Assembly (NCBI GenBank): GCA_027019685.1
Contig: JALUWH010000033.1
Location: forward strand, 1-21,197
DNA length: 21,197 bases
Source: Ghiorsea sp.
GTDB taxonomy: Bacteria > Pseudomonadota > Zetaproteobacteria > Mariprofundales > Mariprofundaceae
Direction of reading: 5' to 3'
The notes beneath the pieces were generated by a model that saw only the letters and a program-made list of their open reading frames with translations, made no database searches and was not told the origin of the DNA. Shown here piece by piece: positions 6,620-13,516 of this stretch (positions within the stretch are counted from its first letter, which is position 1; every line of letters starts with the position of its first letter). The position numbers were made by a program, and so were the translations under genes.

Positions 6620-7006
6620 ATGCAGAAATTAACCGCTCAACGCCAAGCTATTTTAGACATGATAAATCGCTCAGATAAACACTGGGATGCCGATGAAGTG
6701 GCTTACAAATTGAAAGAACAAGGGATTAGCATAGGTATTGCTACTGTATATCGTGGTTTGGCAGCTTTGGCTGAGCAGGGGTTGATTGAGTCGATTCAAC
6801 TGGCGGATAAAAAACGCTATGAACGCGCAGATAAGGCGCATCATGACCATTTGGTGTGTACAAGTTGCGGCAGTATCGAAGAGTTTTGCAAGCCTGAAAT
6901 TGAAGTGTTGCAAGATCAGGTGGCAGAAGAACGTGATTTTCATATCCAAGGGCATCAATTATTATTATTTGGGCTTTGCAAAGCGTGCAAAGCAGGAGAG
7001 CGTTAA
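6620..7006 (+). CDS. fur: Fur-family iron uptake regulator
   Basis: A 128-aa Fur-family repressor. The N-terminal winged helix is TAQRQAILDMI...IATVYRGLAAL (recognition helix around 39-50). The dimerisation/metal half has H74-H75-D76-H77, C80-x-x-C83, H112 and C120-x-x-C123, so both the regulatory HHDH site and two structural CxxC pairs are present. Fur binds Fe(II) and represses iron-uptake genes; the consensus box in front and the FTR1 permease directly behind support Fur over Zur or PerR. The protein is slightly short (E. coli Fur has 148 aa) and lacks the usual N-terminal arm. No Shine-Dalgarno is visible in the 7 nt after the Fur box, so a leaderless mRNA is possible. The stop codon abuts the next ATG. 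Confidence 0.9.
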   Translation: MQKLTAQRQAILDMINRSDKHWDADEVAYKLKEQGISIGIATVYRGLAALAEQGLIESIQLADKKRYERADKAHHDHLVCTSCGSIEEFCKPEIEVLQDQVAEERDFHIQGHQLLLFGLCKACKAGER

Positions 7007-7798
7007 ATGCTATCAGCATTGATTATTGTGTTTCGTGAAGTATTGGAAATGTCCATTATCTTAGGCCTGTTGTTTGCTGCCACTAAAGATGTGGTGGGTT
7101 GTAAAAAATGGATTATTTCAGGTGCTGGGCTTGGTTTGCTGGGTGCATTTGTGTTTGCATTGTTTATGGACGAAATAGAAAGCTCTATGGATGGGGATGG
7201 TGAGTTTGTATTTAATGCGGTCATTTTATCCATTGCTTCCATATTATTGGCTTGGACAGTGGTATGGATGAGTAAACATGGGCGAGATATGAGCATACGC
7301 TTAAAACAAGCAGGTGCATCGGTCGCAGAAGGCGATATGCCAATGAAATCATTGCTGGTGTTATCCATGGCGGCAGTGATGCGCGAAGGCGGGGAAGCTG
7401 TATTTTTCTTATTTGGTGCTATGCAAATGGATACGGAAGCCAGCGAAATGTTAACAGGTGGTTTGATTGGCTTGTTGGCGGGTGTGCTGTTTGGTTTTGC
7501 TTTGTATCAAGGTTTGGTTCGTATCCCGATGAAATATGTATTTAATGTGATGGGCACGCTGTTAATCTTGCTTGCAGCAGGTATGGCATCACAAGCGGCG
7601 AGCAACTTGGTGTTGGTGAATATGTTGCCAGCCATTACGGACATGCTTTGGGATAGCTCGTTTATTCTTTCCGATGAGAGTTTGCTGGGTGAAATATTGC
7701 ATGTGTTGATGGGTTATGATTCGCAGCCTAGTGGTATGCAAATGATAGTGTTTGTATTGACCTTGGGGATTGTGACTTATTTATATCGTAAGGCTTAA
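7007..7798 (+). CDS. FTR1-family high-affinity iron permease (EfeU-like)
   Basis: A 263-aa inner-membrane protein with about seven hydrophobic segments and the two hallmark iron-binding REXXE motifs, REVLE (residues 10-14, in the first segment) and REGGE (126-130, in the fourth). The FTR1/EfeU family moves ferric or ferrous iron across the inner membrane, sometimes with EfeO/EfeB or a multicopper oxidase; no such partner is visible here. The start codon directly follows the fur stop (TAAATG) with AGGAG upstream, so the two genes form an operon that should be repressed by Fur at 6591. The downstream end touches a fold-back repeat element. Length and motifs are normal for the family. Confidence 0.92.
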   Translation: MLSALIIVFREVLEMSIILGLLFAATKDVVGCKKWIISGAGLGLLGAFVFALFMDEIESSMDGDGEFVFNAVILSIASILLAWTVVWMSKHGRDMSIRLKQAGASVAEGDMPMKSLLVLSMAAVMREGGEAVFFLFGAMQMDTEASEMLTGGLIGLLAGVLFGFALYQGLVRIPMKYVFNVMGTLLILLAAGMASQAASNLVLVNMLPAITDMLWDSSFILSDESLLGEILHVLMGYDSQPSGMQMIVFVLTLGIVTYLYRKA

Positions 7799-7960
7799 GG
7801 AAGTTCTGAACAAGTCATGAATACGCATACTGTGCCCAGCGCATCCAAACGCGTCGTTGCGAATTTGAGAAATAACGTTGCTATTCCTTGCAATCCACGC
7901 CTTGATTTTGAACACACTGAATCACAACCTGTTTTATCCAGACTTATTCAGAGCTTCCTT
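7797..7960. mobile_element. MITE-like fold-back element with 20-bp terminal inverted repeats
   Basis: The ends 7797-7816 and 7941-7960 are inverted repeats matching at 18 of 20 positions (AAGGAAGTTCTGAACAAGTC and its partner). The interior folds further: GCGTCGTTGC near 7852 pairs imperfectly with GCAATCCACGC near 7898, so the whole 164 bp can form one long broken hairpin. No coding frame is present. The sequence looks like repeats I have seen scattered in proteobacterial genomes, which is memory and not a search. It fills the whole gap between FTR1 and the next gene. Non-autonomous element or RNA stability/termination element are both possible. Confidence 0.65.
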
Positions 7961-7962
7961 CA

Positions 7963-8802
7963 GTGTTAAAACAAATCTACCCACAATGTGATGCTTCACG
8001 CCCGCTTGAAGGGACTTATCTTGACTTGAATTTGCACAAACAAGCCAATGTGGGTGATGTGTTCATTTATGCTAATTATATAAGCAGTTTGGATGGGCGT
8101 ATTGCTTTGTACAATGCTGATTTGGGAGAATATGCAGTGCCGCCTGCGATTGCTAATGGTAGAGATTGGCGGTTGTATCAAGAGCTTGCTGGTCAAGCAG
8201 ATGTGATGCTCACTTCTGCACGTTATTTTCGCCAGCTTGCAGCAGGCAAAGCCCAAGATTTGTTGCCTGTGGGTAGTGGTGAAAAGTATTCAGACATCAA
8301 GGCTTGGCGGGAAAAGCAGGGTCTAAAAGCGCAACCTGATGTGATGATACTATCCAACAGTTTGGATATCCCTTTGGCGGCACTGGAAAAAGTACAAGAT
8401 AGAAAGGTGATGGTATGCACAGGCTCAACAGATCAAACTAAAATACAACGCTTGGCGCAAGCGGGTGTGCGGGTTATCCGTGCCATGCCGAGTATGGATG
8501 AGACAACTCAAGACCCCTCGACTTCGCTCGGGGTGACAGGTGCTTTTGTGCGGCAGTCGCTAATTGATTTGAACTATCGCAGTGCTTATTTGATTGCAGG
8601 TCCACAAGTACATGCGACTTTTATCCAAGATGCTTGCGTGGATGCATTGTTTTTAACCACGCATTTTACGCTGTTGGGGGGTACTAAAATATCAGGTTTA
8701 GTTGATGCAGACTTGCCCAAAGCGCAATCTTTAAAGCTTATTTCCTCATATTTGGATGTGAAAGAAAATCAAATGTTTCAGAGGTTTAGCTATGTTAAAT
8801 AA
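7963..8802 (+). CDS. Stand-alone RibD C-terminal / dihydrofolate-reductase-like NADPH reductase
   Basis: A 279-aa protein with the RibD_C fold: the nucleotide-binding opening VFIYANYISSLDGRI, the NGRDWRLYQELAGQADVML segment (cofactor side), VMVCTGSTDQTKIQRLAQAG, and the final core YRSAYLIAGPQVHATF plus HFTLLGG. In riboflavin synthesis this domain reduces the ribosyl-pyrimidine ring, but here the deaminase half is missing and no rib genes are nearby, so the substrate is unknown. The start is GTG at 7963, two bases after the fold-back element, without a visible ribosome-binding site; an ATG further in is not better supported. Residues around 184-192 (DPSTSLGVTG) come from an inserted palindromic repeat. 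It overlaps the next gene by 11 nt. Confidence 0.82.
   Translation: MLKQIYPQCDASRPLEGTYLDLNLHKQANVGDVFIYANYISSLDGRIALYNADLGEYAVPPAIANGRDWRLYQELAGQADVMLTSARYFRQLAAGKAQDLLPVGSGEKYSDIKAWREKQGLKAQPDVMILSNSLDIPLAALEKVQDRKVMVCTGSTDQTKIQRLAQAGVRVIRAMPSMDETTQDPSTSLGVTGAFVRQSLIDLNYRSAYLIAGPQVHATFIQDACVDALFLTTHFTLLGGTKISGLVDADLPKAQSLKLISSYLDVKENQMFQRFSYVK
8514..8538. repeat. Second in-frame palindromic repeat, inside the RibD-like gene
   Basis: CCCCTCGACTTCGCTCGGGG (8514-8533) followed by TGACA is a member of the common CCTTCGAC-TCGCTC-AGGGTGACA-type repeat of proteobacteria. CCC(T)CGA pairs with TCGGGG around a CTTCGC loop. Its translation, DPSTSLGVTG, is a peptide typical of this repeat when it lies in an open frame. 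It sits between two helices before the GAF-VRQSL segment of the reductase. Confidence 0.75.
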
Positions 8803-9973
8803 TTTTGATTTTGCCGCCACACCGCATATTCATTTTGGTGTTGGTATGAGAAGTACACTTGTTTCTATCATTCAAACCTATGGCAATAAGGTGCTGTTGA
8901 TTACGGGTGGTAAATCCTTTGATGATTCATCATTGTGCTTGGAGTTATGGGATACGTTAAATGACGCTTTTGACATTCGCCGTGAAAAAATAGTAGGTGA
9001 ACCCTCGCCGCAGATGGTGGATGCTTGGGTACAAACTTATCAAAGTTTTCAACCTGATGTGGTATTGGCAGTTGGCGGGGGCAGTGCTGTGGATGCGGCT
9101 AAGGCTATGGCAGGATTATTGCCTTCGGCTGATTCGGTGATGGATTATTTGGAAGGCGTGGGCAAAGGCAAGGTGTTTACCCATAAAACCACGCCTTTCA
9201 TTGCTGTGCCAACCACGGCAGGTACGGGTGGTGAAACCAGTAAAAATGCTGTGCTGTCTGTGATTGGGGATGATGGTTATAAAAAATCATTCAGGCATGA
9301 AGATTTGGTGGCTAAACATATCATTCTTGATCCTGAATTGACCTTAACCTGCTCGCAGGAAGTGACAGCAGCTTGCGGTATGGATGCATTTACCCAGTTG
9401 CTTGAAAGCTATGTATCCGCCAAAGCAAGCCCTATGACGGATACGCTGGCTTGGTCAGCTTTAGAAAGGATTGTCACTGCATTGCCTGCTGCTTATGAAG
9501 ATGGCAGCGATATGCAGGCAAGAAGCGATATGCTGTATGCCTCGTCTATTTCAGGGCTTACGCTTGCCAATGCGGGGCTTGGTTCTGTGCACGGCTTGGC
9601 ATCACCTTTGGGTGCATTCTTTCCTATTCCGCATGGTGTGGTATGCGGTGCATTATTGTTTGAAGCAACGCGTATCAATATCCAAGCATTGAAGGAAAGA
9701 GATGAACACCACCCAGCACTTGCTAAATATGCCAAAGTCGGGCGTTTGTTTGCACCTGAAATGTTTATGGATGATGAAGATGCGCTGAAAATGTTGATGG
9801 GTATGCTTGAGCTTTGGCAACAACATTTGCAAATGCCTAAATTGTCGGTTTATGGTGTTTCAGAACATGATGTGGAGCGTATCATCGAAAATGTTAGTGG
9901 GGGTAGTTATGCCACCAACCCTATTATGTTGACTCATGATGAGTTAAAAACGCTGTTGTTAGCGAGGGTTTAG
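8792..9973 (+). CDS. Iron-containing (group III) alcohol dehydrogenase family protein
   Basis: A 393-aa NAD(P)-dependent dehydrogenase. Cofactor motif GGGSAVDAAKA (95-105) and VPTTAGTGGETS (139-150) are intact. The metal site reads D198, Q202, H267 and H281 in GMDAFTQLLESY and GSVHGLASPLGAFFPIPHG. The family normally has His where Q202 stands, so this is a His-to-Gln variant (see findings). Members reduce aldehydes or oxidise alcohols; the substrate here is not predictable. The start ATG lies in the end of the RibD-like gene (11-nt overlap) with AGAGG upstream, so the two are co-translated and may act on the same metabolite. It ends 6 nt before the stop of the convergent pgsA remnant; no terminator is evident between them. 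Confidence 0.9.
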   Translation: MLNNFDFAATPHIHFGVGMRSTLVSIIQTYGNKVLLITGGKSFDDSSLCLELWDTLNDAFDIRREKIVGEPSPQMVDAWVQTYQSFQPDVVLAVGGGSAVDAAKAMAGLLPSADSVMDYLEGVGKGKVFTHKTTPFIAVPTTAGTGGETSKNAVLSVIGDDGYKKSFRHEDLVAKHIILDPELTLTCSQEVTAACGMDAFTQLLESYVSAKASPMTDTLAWSALERIVTALPAAYEDGSDMQARSDMLYASSISGLTLANAGLGSVHGLASPLGAFFPIPHGVVCGALLFEATRINIQALKERDEHHPALAKYAKVGRLFAPEMFMDDEDALKMLMGMLELWQQHLQMPKLSVYGVSEHDVERIIENVSGGSYATNPIMLTHDELKTLLLARV

Positions 9974-9979
9974 AAGCTT

Positions 9980-10066
9980 TTATTCGCCTTTGCGAAACTC
10001 TGGTAGCGCACCCTTTAAATACTCATAACCTGACCAAACGCTAAGCACAGTCGCAATCAAAATGCT
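9980..10066 (-). pseudogene. Orphan duplicate of the pgsA 3' end
   Basis: Reads SILIATVLSVWSGYEYLKGA followed by LPEFRKGE and a stop. The intact pgsA ends LATLLSVWSGYEYLKGA then LPEFKKSE. No CDP-alcohol phosphotransferase motif precedes it; upstream it runs into the zinc-ribbon gene in another frame. Outside the perfect 44-bp core (9999-10042) both flanks are homologous but diverged, so this is a second allele's end and not a fresh copy. Interpreted as a remnant. Confidence 0.8.
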
Positions 10067-10469
10067 TTGGAACGATACAAAAACTTCCCGCATGTTTTGC
10101 ATGTATGAAGGTTTTCCTTTCCAATAACCTTCAAGAAAATATTGCTGGAGCCACAGTGTTTGCATTTAACCCTGCCATTTGCGTTAATTAATTCTGGACT
10201 AATATCTTTGTATTCTGAAAAAGTAGGTATATTTGATACCACTTTTTTTGCTTTGAAGAATGATTTTGCTATGAAGTAAAAAACACCAATAATTATGAGT
10301 AGAGGTAGAAGGTTAGAGATACAAGATAACATATTTAATCCTTTAGTTTATTGAGTGAGTTTCTATCCTAGCCAAGAAATTTAGAGGTCAAACTTTGATT
10401 TTTCAACTATTCACTCTTCTTAAATTCTGGTAGCGCACCCTTTAAATACTCATAACCTGACCAAACGCT
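9999..10469. repeat. Perfect 44-bp direct repeat (9999-10042 and 10426-10469) flanking the zinc-ribbon gene
   Basis: Both copies run from TCTGGTAGCG to CCAAACGCT without a mismatch and lie in the same orientation, 383 bp apart. One is inside the 3' end of intact pgsA, the other in the orphan fragment. This is the pattern of an att-like duplication at a gene's 3' end, or of recombination between two pgsA alleles. No integrase is present. Confidence 0.9.
10057..10332 (-). CDS. Small membrane-anchored zinc-ribbon protein
   Basis: A 91-aa protein with one N-terminal membrane helix (ISNLLPLLIIIGVFYFIAKS, about residues 6-25), a short linker (ISPELINANGR) and a C-terminal zinc ribbon with two C-x-x-C knuckles, CKHCGSSN and CKTCGKFLYRS. 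This topology would put the ribbon at the cytoplasmic face. AAAGGA precedes the ATG by 7 nt, so it looks like a real gene. It lies between the intact pgsA stop and the orphan pgsA end, and its last codons overlap the orphan fragment in another frame. No function can be assigned. It seems to have arrived with the rearrangement, since the pgsA repeats bracket it. Confidence 0.75.
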   Translation of the reverse strand: MLSCISNLLPLLIIIGVFYFIAKSFFKAKKVVSNIPTFSEYKDISPELINANGRVKCKHCGSSNIFLKVIGKENLHTCKTCGKFLYRSKAF

Positions 10470-10955
10470 TAAAAGTGTGGCAAGCCACAAAAAACCTGTT
10501 CCTGCTTCAAACATGGGAAAACCAAAGAAATCGTTGTGTAATAGTAAACCTTCAATGGCAAACATTTGAGTCAATGTTTTCCATTTACCCATTTGTGAGA
10601 CATGTACTACTACGGCGCGTTCTGCTAGCCATTCGCGCAATGCACCAATGATAATTTCACGACTGATAATGATAAGCACCAGTATGGTAGAGGCAAAATC
10701 AGCTTCGACCAATAAAACAAGCGCAACAGTCACCAATAATTTATCAGCAACAGGGTCTAAAAAGCGACCAAAAGCTGTTTCTTCGCCACGGGTACGAGCT
10801 AAGTAACCGTCAAACCAATCCGACCAACCTGCAATGGCAAACACCAAACCTGATGCATAGTAAGAAAGTGGGGCAGGTAAATAAAAAGCAAGTACAAATA
10901 CAGGCACAAGAATGATGCGCATGGCTGTGATTTTATTGGATAATGTCCAGTTCAT
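10407..10955 (-). CDS. pgsA: CDP-diacylglycerol-glycerol-3-phosphate 3-phosphatidyltransferase
   Basis: Inner-membrane enzyme (182 aa) that makes phosphatidylglycerol-phosphate, the committed step to phosphatidylglycerol and cardiolipin. The CDP-alcohol phosphotransferase signature D-G-x2-A-R-x8-G-x3-D-x3-D is complete at D49-G50-A53-R54-G63-D67-D71. Four to six hydrophobic helices surround it. Length matches E. coli PgsA (182 aa). AGGAAG lies about 12 nt before the ATG. It follows a small membrane-protein gene by 15 nt in the envelope operon. The last ~20 codons contain the 44-bp repeat also found at 9999-10042, so the end of this gene may have been exchanged by recombination. Confidence 0.95.
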   Translation of the reverse strand: MNWTLSNKITAMRIILVPVFVLAFYLPAPLSYYASGLVFAIAGWSDWFDGYLARTRGEETAFGRFLDPVADKLLVTVALVLLVEADFASTILVLIIISREIIIGALREWLAERAVVVHVSQMGKWKTLTQMFAIEGLLLHNDFFGFPMFEAGTGFLWLATLLSVWSGYEYLKGALPEFKKSE

Positions 10956-10970
10956 GGGTTGTTATGCTTC

Positions 10971-11258
10971 CTAGCGTTTTATTTTGTACTCACGTTGCTT
11001 TTTGTGGCTAATGATAATCCATATATCCAAGGCTACTGCCAAAGCAGCCAAGATATAAAGGTGTGATTTACCAAGTATGGGTATGAATTTTACCAGATCT
11101 ATAAGGGCATCCACATCGGCTATTTGACCATAGATAAAAAATACGATGGTTAAGTGCCCAATAATCAGAATAAGTAAACCAAGTATCGCCCAAAAGCTGG
11201 TAATCAGCAGTGTAATATTGGAGCGTTGCCCAGGTAATTTTTTTCTGCTTAATTGCAC
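10971..11258 (-). CDS. Small two-helix membrane protein of unknown function
   Basis: A 95-aa protein with a short basic N-terminus (QLSRKKLPGQR), two hydrophobic segments (about residues 15-42 and 66-84) and a basic tail (HKKQREYKIKR), which suggests both ends face the cytoplasm. I do not recognise a family. The start is a GTG at 11258, three nt after the bamE stop, so translation is probably coupled. It sits between bamE and pgsA, in a run of envelope genes, and may have an envelope role; this is only guilt by association. Confidence 0.7.
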   Translation of the reverse strand: MQLSRKKLPGQRSNITLLITSFWAILGLLILIIGHLTIVFFIYGQIADVDALIDLVKFIPILGKSHLYILAALAVALDIWIIISHKKQREYKIKR

Positions 11259-11261
11259 GGT

Positions 11262-11567
11262 TTACTCAAAGCCAAAGCGGCGAATACTTTTGGCGCGCCA
11301 AGCATCATCATAAATAACTTCAACACCACGCGTATATTTTTCGCCTGTTTCTTCATCGTAAAATTCTTCAATATACAAGGCGCGTTCAGGGTGTGCACTA
11401 TCTTTAATCATAGGTGTACCCATTTCTTGTTCAATGGCATAACGAGTGTCACCTTCTTGGATAATCCAAATACTATCAGGGTCAATCACATTGCCTTGAT
11501 GGATTTTTTGTTTAACGCAAGCCGTAGATAAAAGTGCGCATATCATGATTGTAATGAATAGTTTCAT
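11262..11567 (-). CDS. bamE: Outer-membrane assembly lipoprotein BamE (SmpA/OmlA)
   Basis: A 101-aa lipoprotein: signal peptide with lipobox LSTAC (cysteine 17), then KIHQGNVIDPDSIWIIQEGD, TRYAIEQEMGTPMIKD, YIEEFYDEETGEKYTRG and VEVIYDD. This is the BamE order of a helix-turn core with G-T-P and a beta sheet. BamE is an accessory of the BAM complex that folds outer-membrane beta-barrel proteins and is anchored in the inner leaflet of the outer membrane. The start ATG overlaps the hldD stop (ATGA). In many gammaproteobacteria bamE is divergent from fur; here fur lies about 4 kb away, so that link is broken. Confidence 0.9.
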   Translation of the reverse strand: MKLFITIMICALLSTACVKQKIHQGNVIDPDSIWIIQEGDTRYAIEQEMGTPMIKDSAHPERALYIEEFYDEETGEKYTRGVEVIYDDAWRAKSIRRFGFE

Positions 11568-12523
11568 GCTGTTTCTAATGGACCACGGTGATTTTGTTGA
11601 AGCAGGTGGATATAGTTATCCATACCTTGCTCTAAGCTCCATTGCGGTTGCCAATCGAGCAAGGCTTTGCTTTCTTTTAAGTCCGCTTCGGTATGGTCTT
11701 GGAAGAAGGGGTAAGGGTTATGAATATATTCAACAGGATAATCGATATTGAGAATTCGGTTTAGATTGCTCACAATATCATTGTAAGAGCGAGCTTTGCC
11801 CGAGCCTACATTGCATACACCTGAACGTGATGTTTCAAGGGCAGCAAGGTTGGCACCAATCACATCGCCAATATAGACAAAATCGCGTCGTTGTTCGCCA
11901 AATTCAAACATCCTGATGGGTTTTTCAGCTTGTATGCTTTGAAACCACTGCAATATCATGGATGCTGTTTTTGTGCCTTCTCTTTCATTTTTATGGTGTT
12001 CGCCTGGTCCATAAACATTAAAATAACGCAAACCAATAATGGGCGCACTGTGTTTGTCATACCAACGTGCAGCAATCCTATCCATAGCCAGCTTGGAGAA
12101 GCCATAAATGTTTTCAGGCTCTTCACCTGAGCCAATGCTGTTGGGTGCAGGTGAGTTGCCGTATGTACCTGCGGATGATGCGTAAATAACACGTGTGCTA
12201 CTTTTAGCAGAAGCTTCTAAAATAGCAGCAAAAGCATCGGTGTTCACATTCATCATCAGTTTTTGATTCATGACAGTGGTGTCTGTGATGGCTGCTTCAT
12301 GATAAATGGCGGAGAAGTGTCCATTTGCAATATCTTGTAGCAATTGTGCATCATCACAAAAAACCGCACGGACTTCTGCATCTACATTGATTAAATTGCG
12401 CCAATCGCCAGATGAGAAGTCATCAGCAATCACCACATCGGTATTGCCACGTTTTAATAATGCAGCTGCAAGGTTAGAGCCAATAAAACCTGAGCCACCT
12501 GTAATAAGAATACGTTCTTTCAC
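11564..12523 (-). CDS. hldD: ADP-L-glycero-D-manno-heptose 6-epimerase
   Basis: A 319-aa short-chain epimerase that makes ADP-L-glycero-beta-D-manno-heptose for the LPS inner core. It has the NADP-binding GGSGFIGS near the N-terminus, HEAAITDTTVMNQKLMMNVN, the catalytic set S116, Y140 and K144 (ASSAGTYG and YGFSK), RYFNVYGPGEHHK and FVYIGDV. The residue numbers of the catalytic set agree with E. coli HldD. The start is GTG at 12523, supported by GGAG in the end of the upstream gene; its stop overlaps bamE by 4 nt. Family assignment is firm over other UDP-sugar epimerases because of the HEAAITDTT and YNPYPFFQDHTEADL-like segments. Confidence 0.9.
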   Translation of the reverse strand: MKERILITGGSGFIGSNLAAALLKRGNTDVVIADDFSSGDWRNLINVDAEVRAVFCDDAQLLQDIANGHFSAIYHEAAITDTTVMNQKLMMNVNTDAFAAILEASAKSSTRVIYASSAGTYGNSPAPNSIGSGEEPENIYGFSKLAMDRIAARWYDKHSAPIIGLRYFNVYGPGEHHKNEREGTKTASMILQWFQSIQAEKPIRMFEFGEQRRDFVYIGDVIGANLAALETSRSGVCNVGSGKARSYNDIVSNLNRILNIDYPVEYIHNPYPFFQDHTEADLKESKALLDWQPQWSLEQGMDNYIHLLQQNHRGPLETA

Positions 12524-12529
12524 TTGTGC

Positions 12530-12964
12530 TTACTCCGCTTGCCCTGATTTTTTTAATTGCTTTTCTTCACCGCGCCACTGTAGTTGTAAAAGTTCAAAGG
12601 CGCGAACCGTGGCATCATTGCATAATGCGTAGCCCATGCGTTTATTGATGCCATCAAGCAAAACATTGGCAGGTTTATCGCAAACATCGTGCACATTATA
12701 GTCGGTTTCAGCCAAAAGGCGGGCTATCCATGTGCCTAGCCCAGATAGGCTTGCAATATGGGCAATACGAATCAATTCATCGCAACGTTGTACGCTAATT
12801 TGCCCACCTGTGGCTTGCGATAACTCCTCAGGTGTATTTTCAGGTAAGCTACTGAGTGGACGACATAATAATTTCCAAATCACCCACTCACTTTCTGAAA
12901 TATAACTTTTGTCTTGGTGCAATGGGAATGCACCAGGCATGGCATGAACATTATTGAAGCTCAT
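12530..12964 (-). CDS. Hypothetical protein with a helix-hairpin-helix-like segment (DUF4332-like)
   Basis: A 144-aa soluble protein. The centre (RCDELIRIAHIASLSGLGTW, then IARLLAETDYNVHDVCDKP) looks like a helix-hairpin-helix with the S-G-L-G turn, followed by a second helical half (LLDGINKRMGYALCN). This resembles DUF4332-type proteins, which I cannot confirm. The basic C-terminal helix is WRGEEKQLKKSG. AGGA lies just before the ATG in the end of the pentapeptide gene; its stop lies 6 nt before the hldD start. Its function is unknown, and the operon position is the only hint. Confidence 0.65.
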   Translation of the reverse strand: MSFNNVHAMPGAFPLHQDKSYISESEWVIWKLLCRPLSSLPENTPEELSQATGGQISVQRCDELIRIAHIASLSGLGTWIARLLAETDYNVHDVCDKPANVLLDGINKRMGYALCNDATVRAFELLQLQWRGEEKQLKKSGQAE

Positions 12965-12967
12965 TGT

Positions 12968-13360
12968 TTAATCCTCAAGGTAGGCGACTTCGCCCGCAAT
13001 ATATGCACCTTTGAGTGCAGATCTTTTGACTGTGCAACCCATGCGAATGCTGCCCGTTAAGTTGGCGCGGCGTAGTTTGGAGCCTGTTAAGTCGGCATGA
13101 AATAGGTTTGCTCTGCTTAAGTCAGCAAGGCGCAAGTCACAATTGATAAGTTTTACTTTGCTTAAATTGGCGTTTTTTAGGCTTGTTTTGTTGAAGTTGC
13201 AACCTGTGAGGTCGGCACCCGAAAAATCAATGTTGTCCAAGTTTAAGCCCGATAAATCTTGACCTGCAATGGATTTACCATCACGTATGGCTTGGGTTAC
13301 TGCATTTGCATCCATGATAAAAAGCTGCCCCTTTTTTTTAGTTTCTGGTTCAAACGTCAT
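12968..13360 (-). CDS. Pentapeptide-repeat protein
   Basis: A 130-aa protein with about 13-14 tandem A(D/N)LXX-type pentapeptides from residue ~35 (LSGLNLDNIDFSGADLTGCN through ADLTGSKLRRANLTGS). These would fold into a short right-handed quadrilateral beta helix. Such proteins act as scaffolds or, in the MfpA/Qnr subgroup, as DNA mimics; this one is too short and generic to say which. The N-terminus (MTFEPETKKKGQLFIMDANA) is polar. Translation could instead begin at the ATG at 13315 (MDANAVTQ). It is the first gene of the minus-strand envelope operon and is divergent from leuB. Confidence 0.85.
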   Translation of the reverse strand: MTFEPETKKKGQLFIMDANAVTQAIRDGKSIAGQDLSGLNLDNIDFSGADLTGCNFNKTSLKNANLSKVKLINCDLRLADLSRANLFHADLTGSKLRRANLTGSIRMGCTVKRSALKGAYIAGEVAYLED

Positions 13361-13516
13361 TCTTTAAAAAATGCGATGGTACGCCTTAAGCAGTTTCAAT
13401 CAAGTTTAGTGTCTAATGTTTGCGCTTGTTGGCTATTCACCATAACATGCGCAACCAAATTTTAGGCTGTAGAATAAAGTTCATGCAAGTCGTTGTGTGT
13501 TGATAAGGTGGAAGTT
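13361..13516. promoter_or_regulatory. Divergent promoter region between the envelope operon and leuB
   Basis: A 156-bp gap between divergent genes must hold both promoters. TAGAAT (13470-13475) could be the leuB -10 box; no good -35 is seen. A broken hairpin is formed by TTGCGC (13420-13425) and GCGCAA (13449-13454) with additional inner pairs (TGTTGG/CCATAACA). GGTGGA just upstream of 13517 is the leuB ribosome-binding site. No leucine-rich leader peptide or attenuator was found. Confidence 0.4.

Noticed and set aside
9983..9996. TTCGC-CTTT-GCGAA hairpin as a terminator between Fe-ADH and the pgsA remnant
   Set aside because: Only 5 bp of stem and no T-run on either side.
9980..10165. 61-codon frame ending in the pgsA-like tail as a real gene
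   Set aside because: Overlaps the zinc-ribbon gene, has no ribosome-binding site, and only its 3' half is pgsA-like; better read as a remnant.
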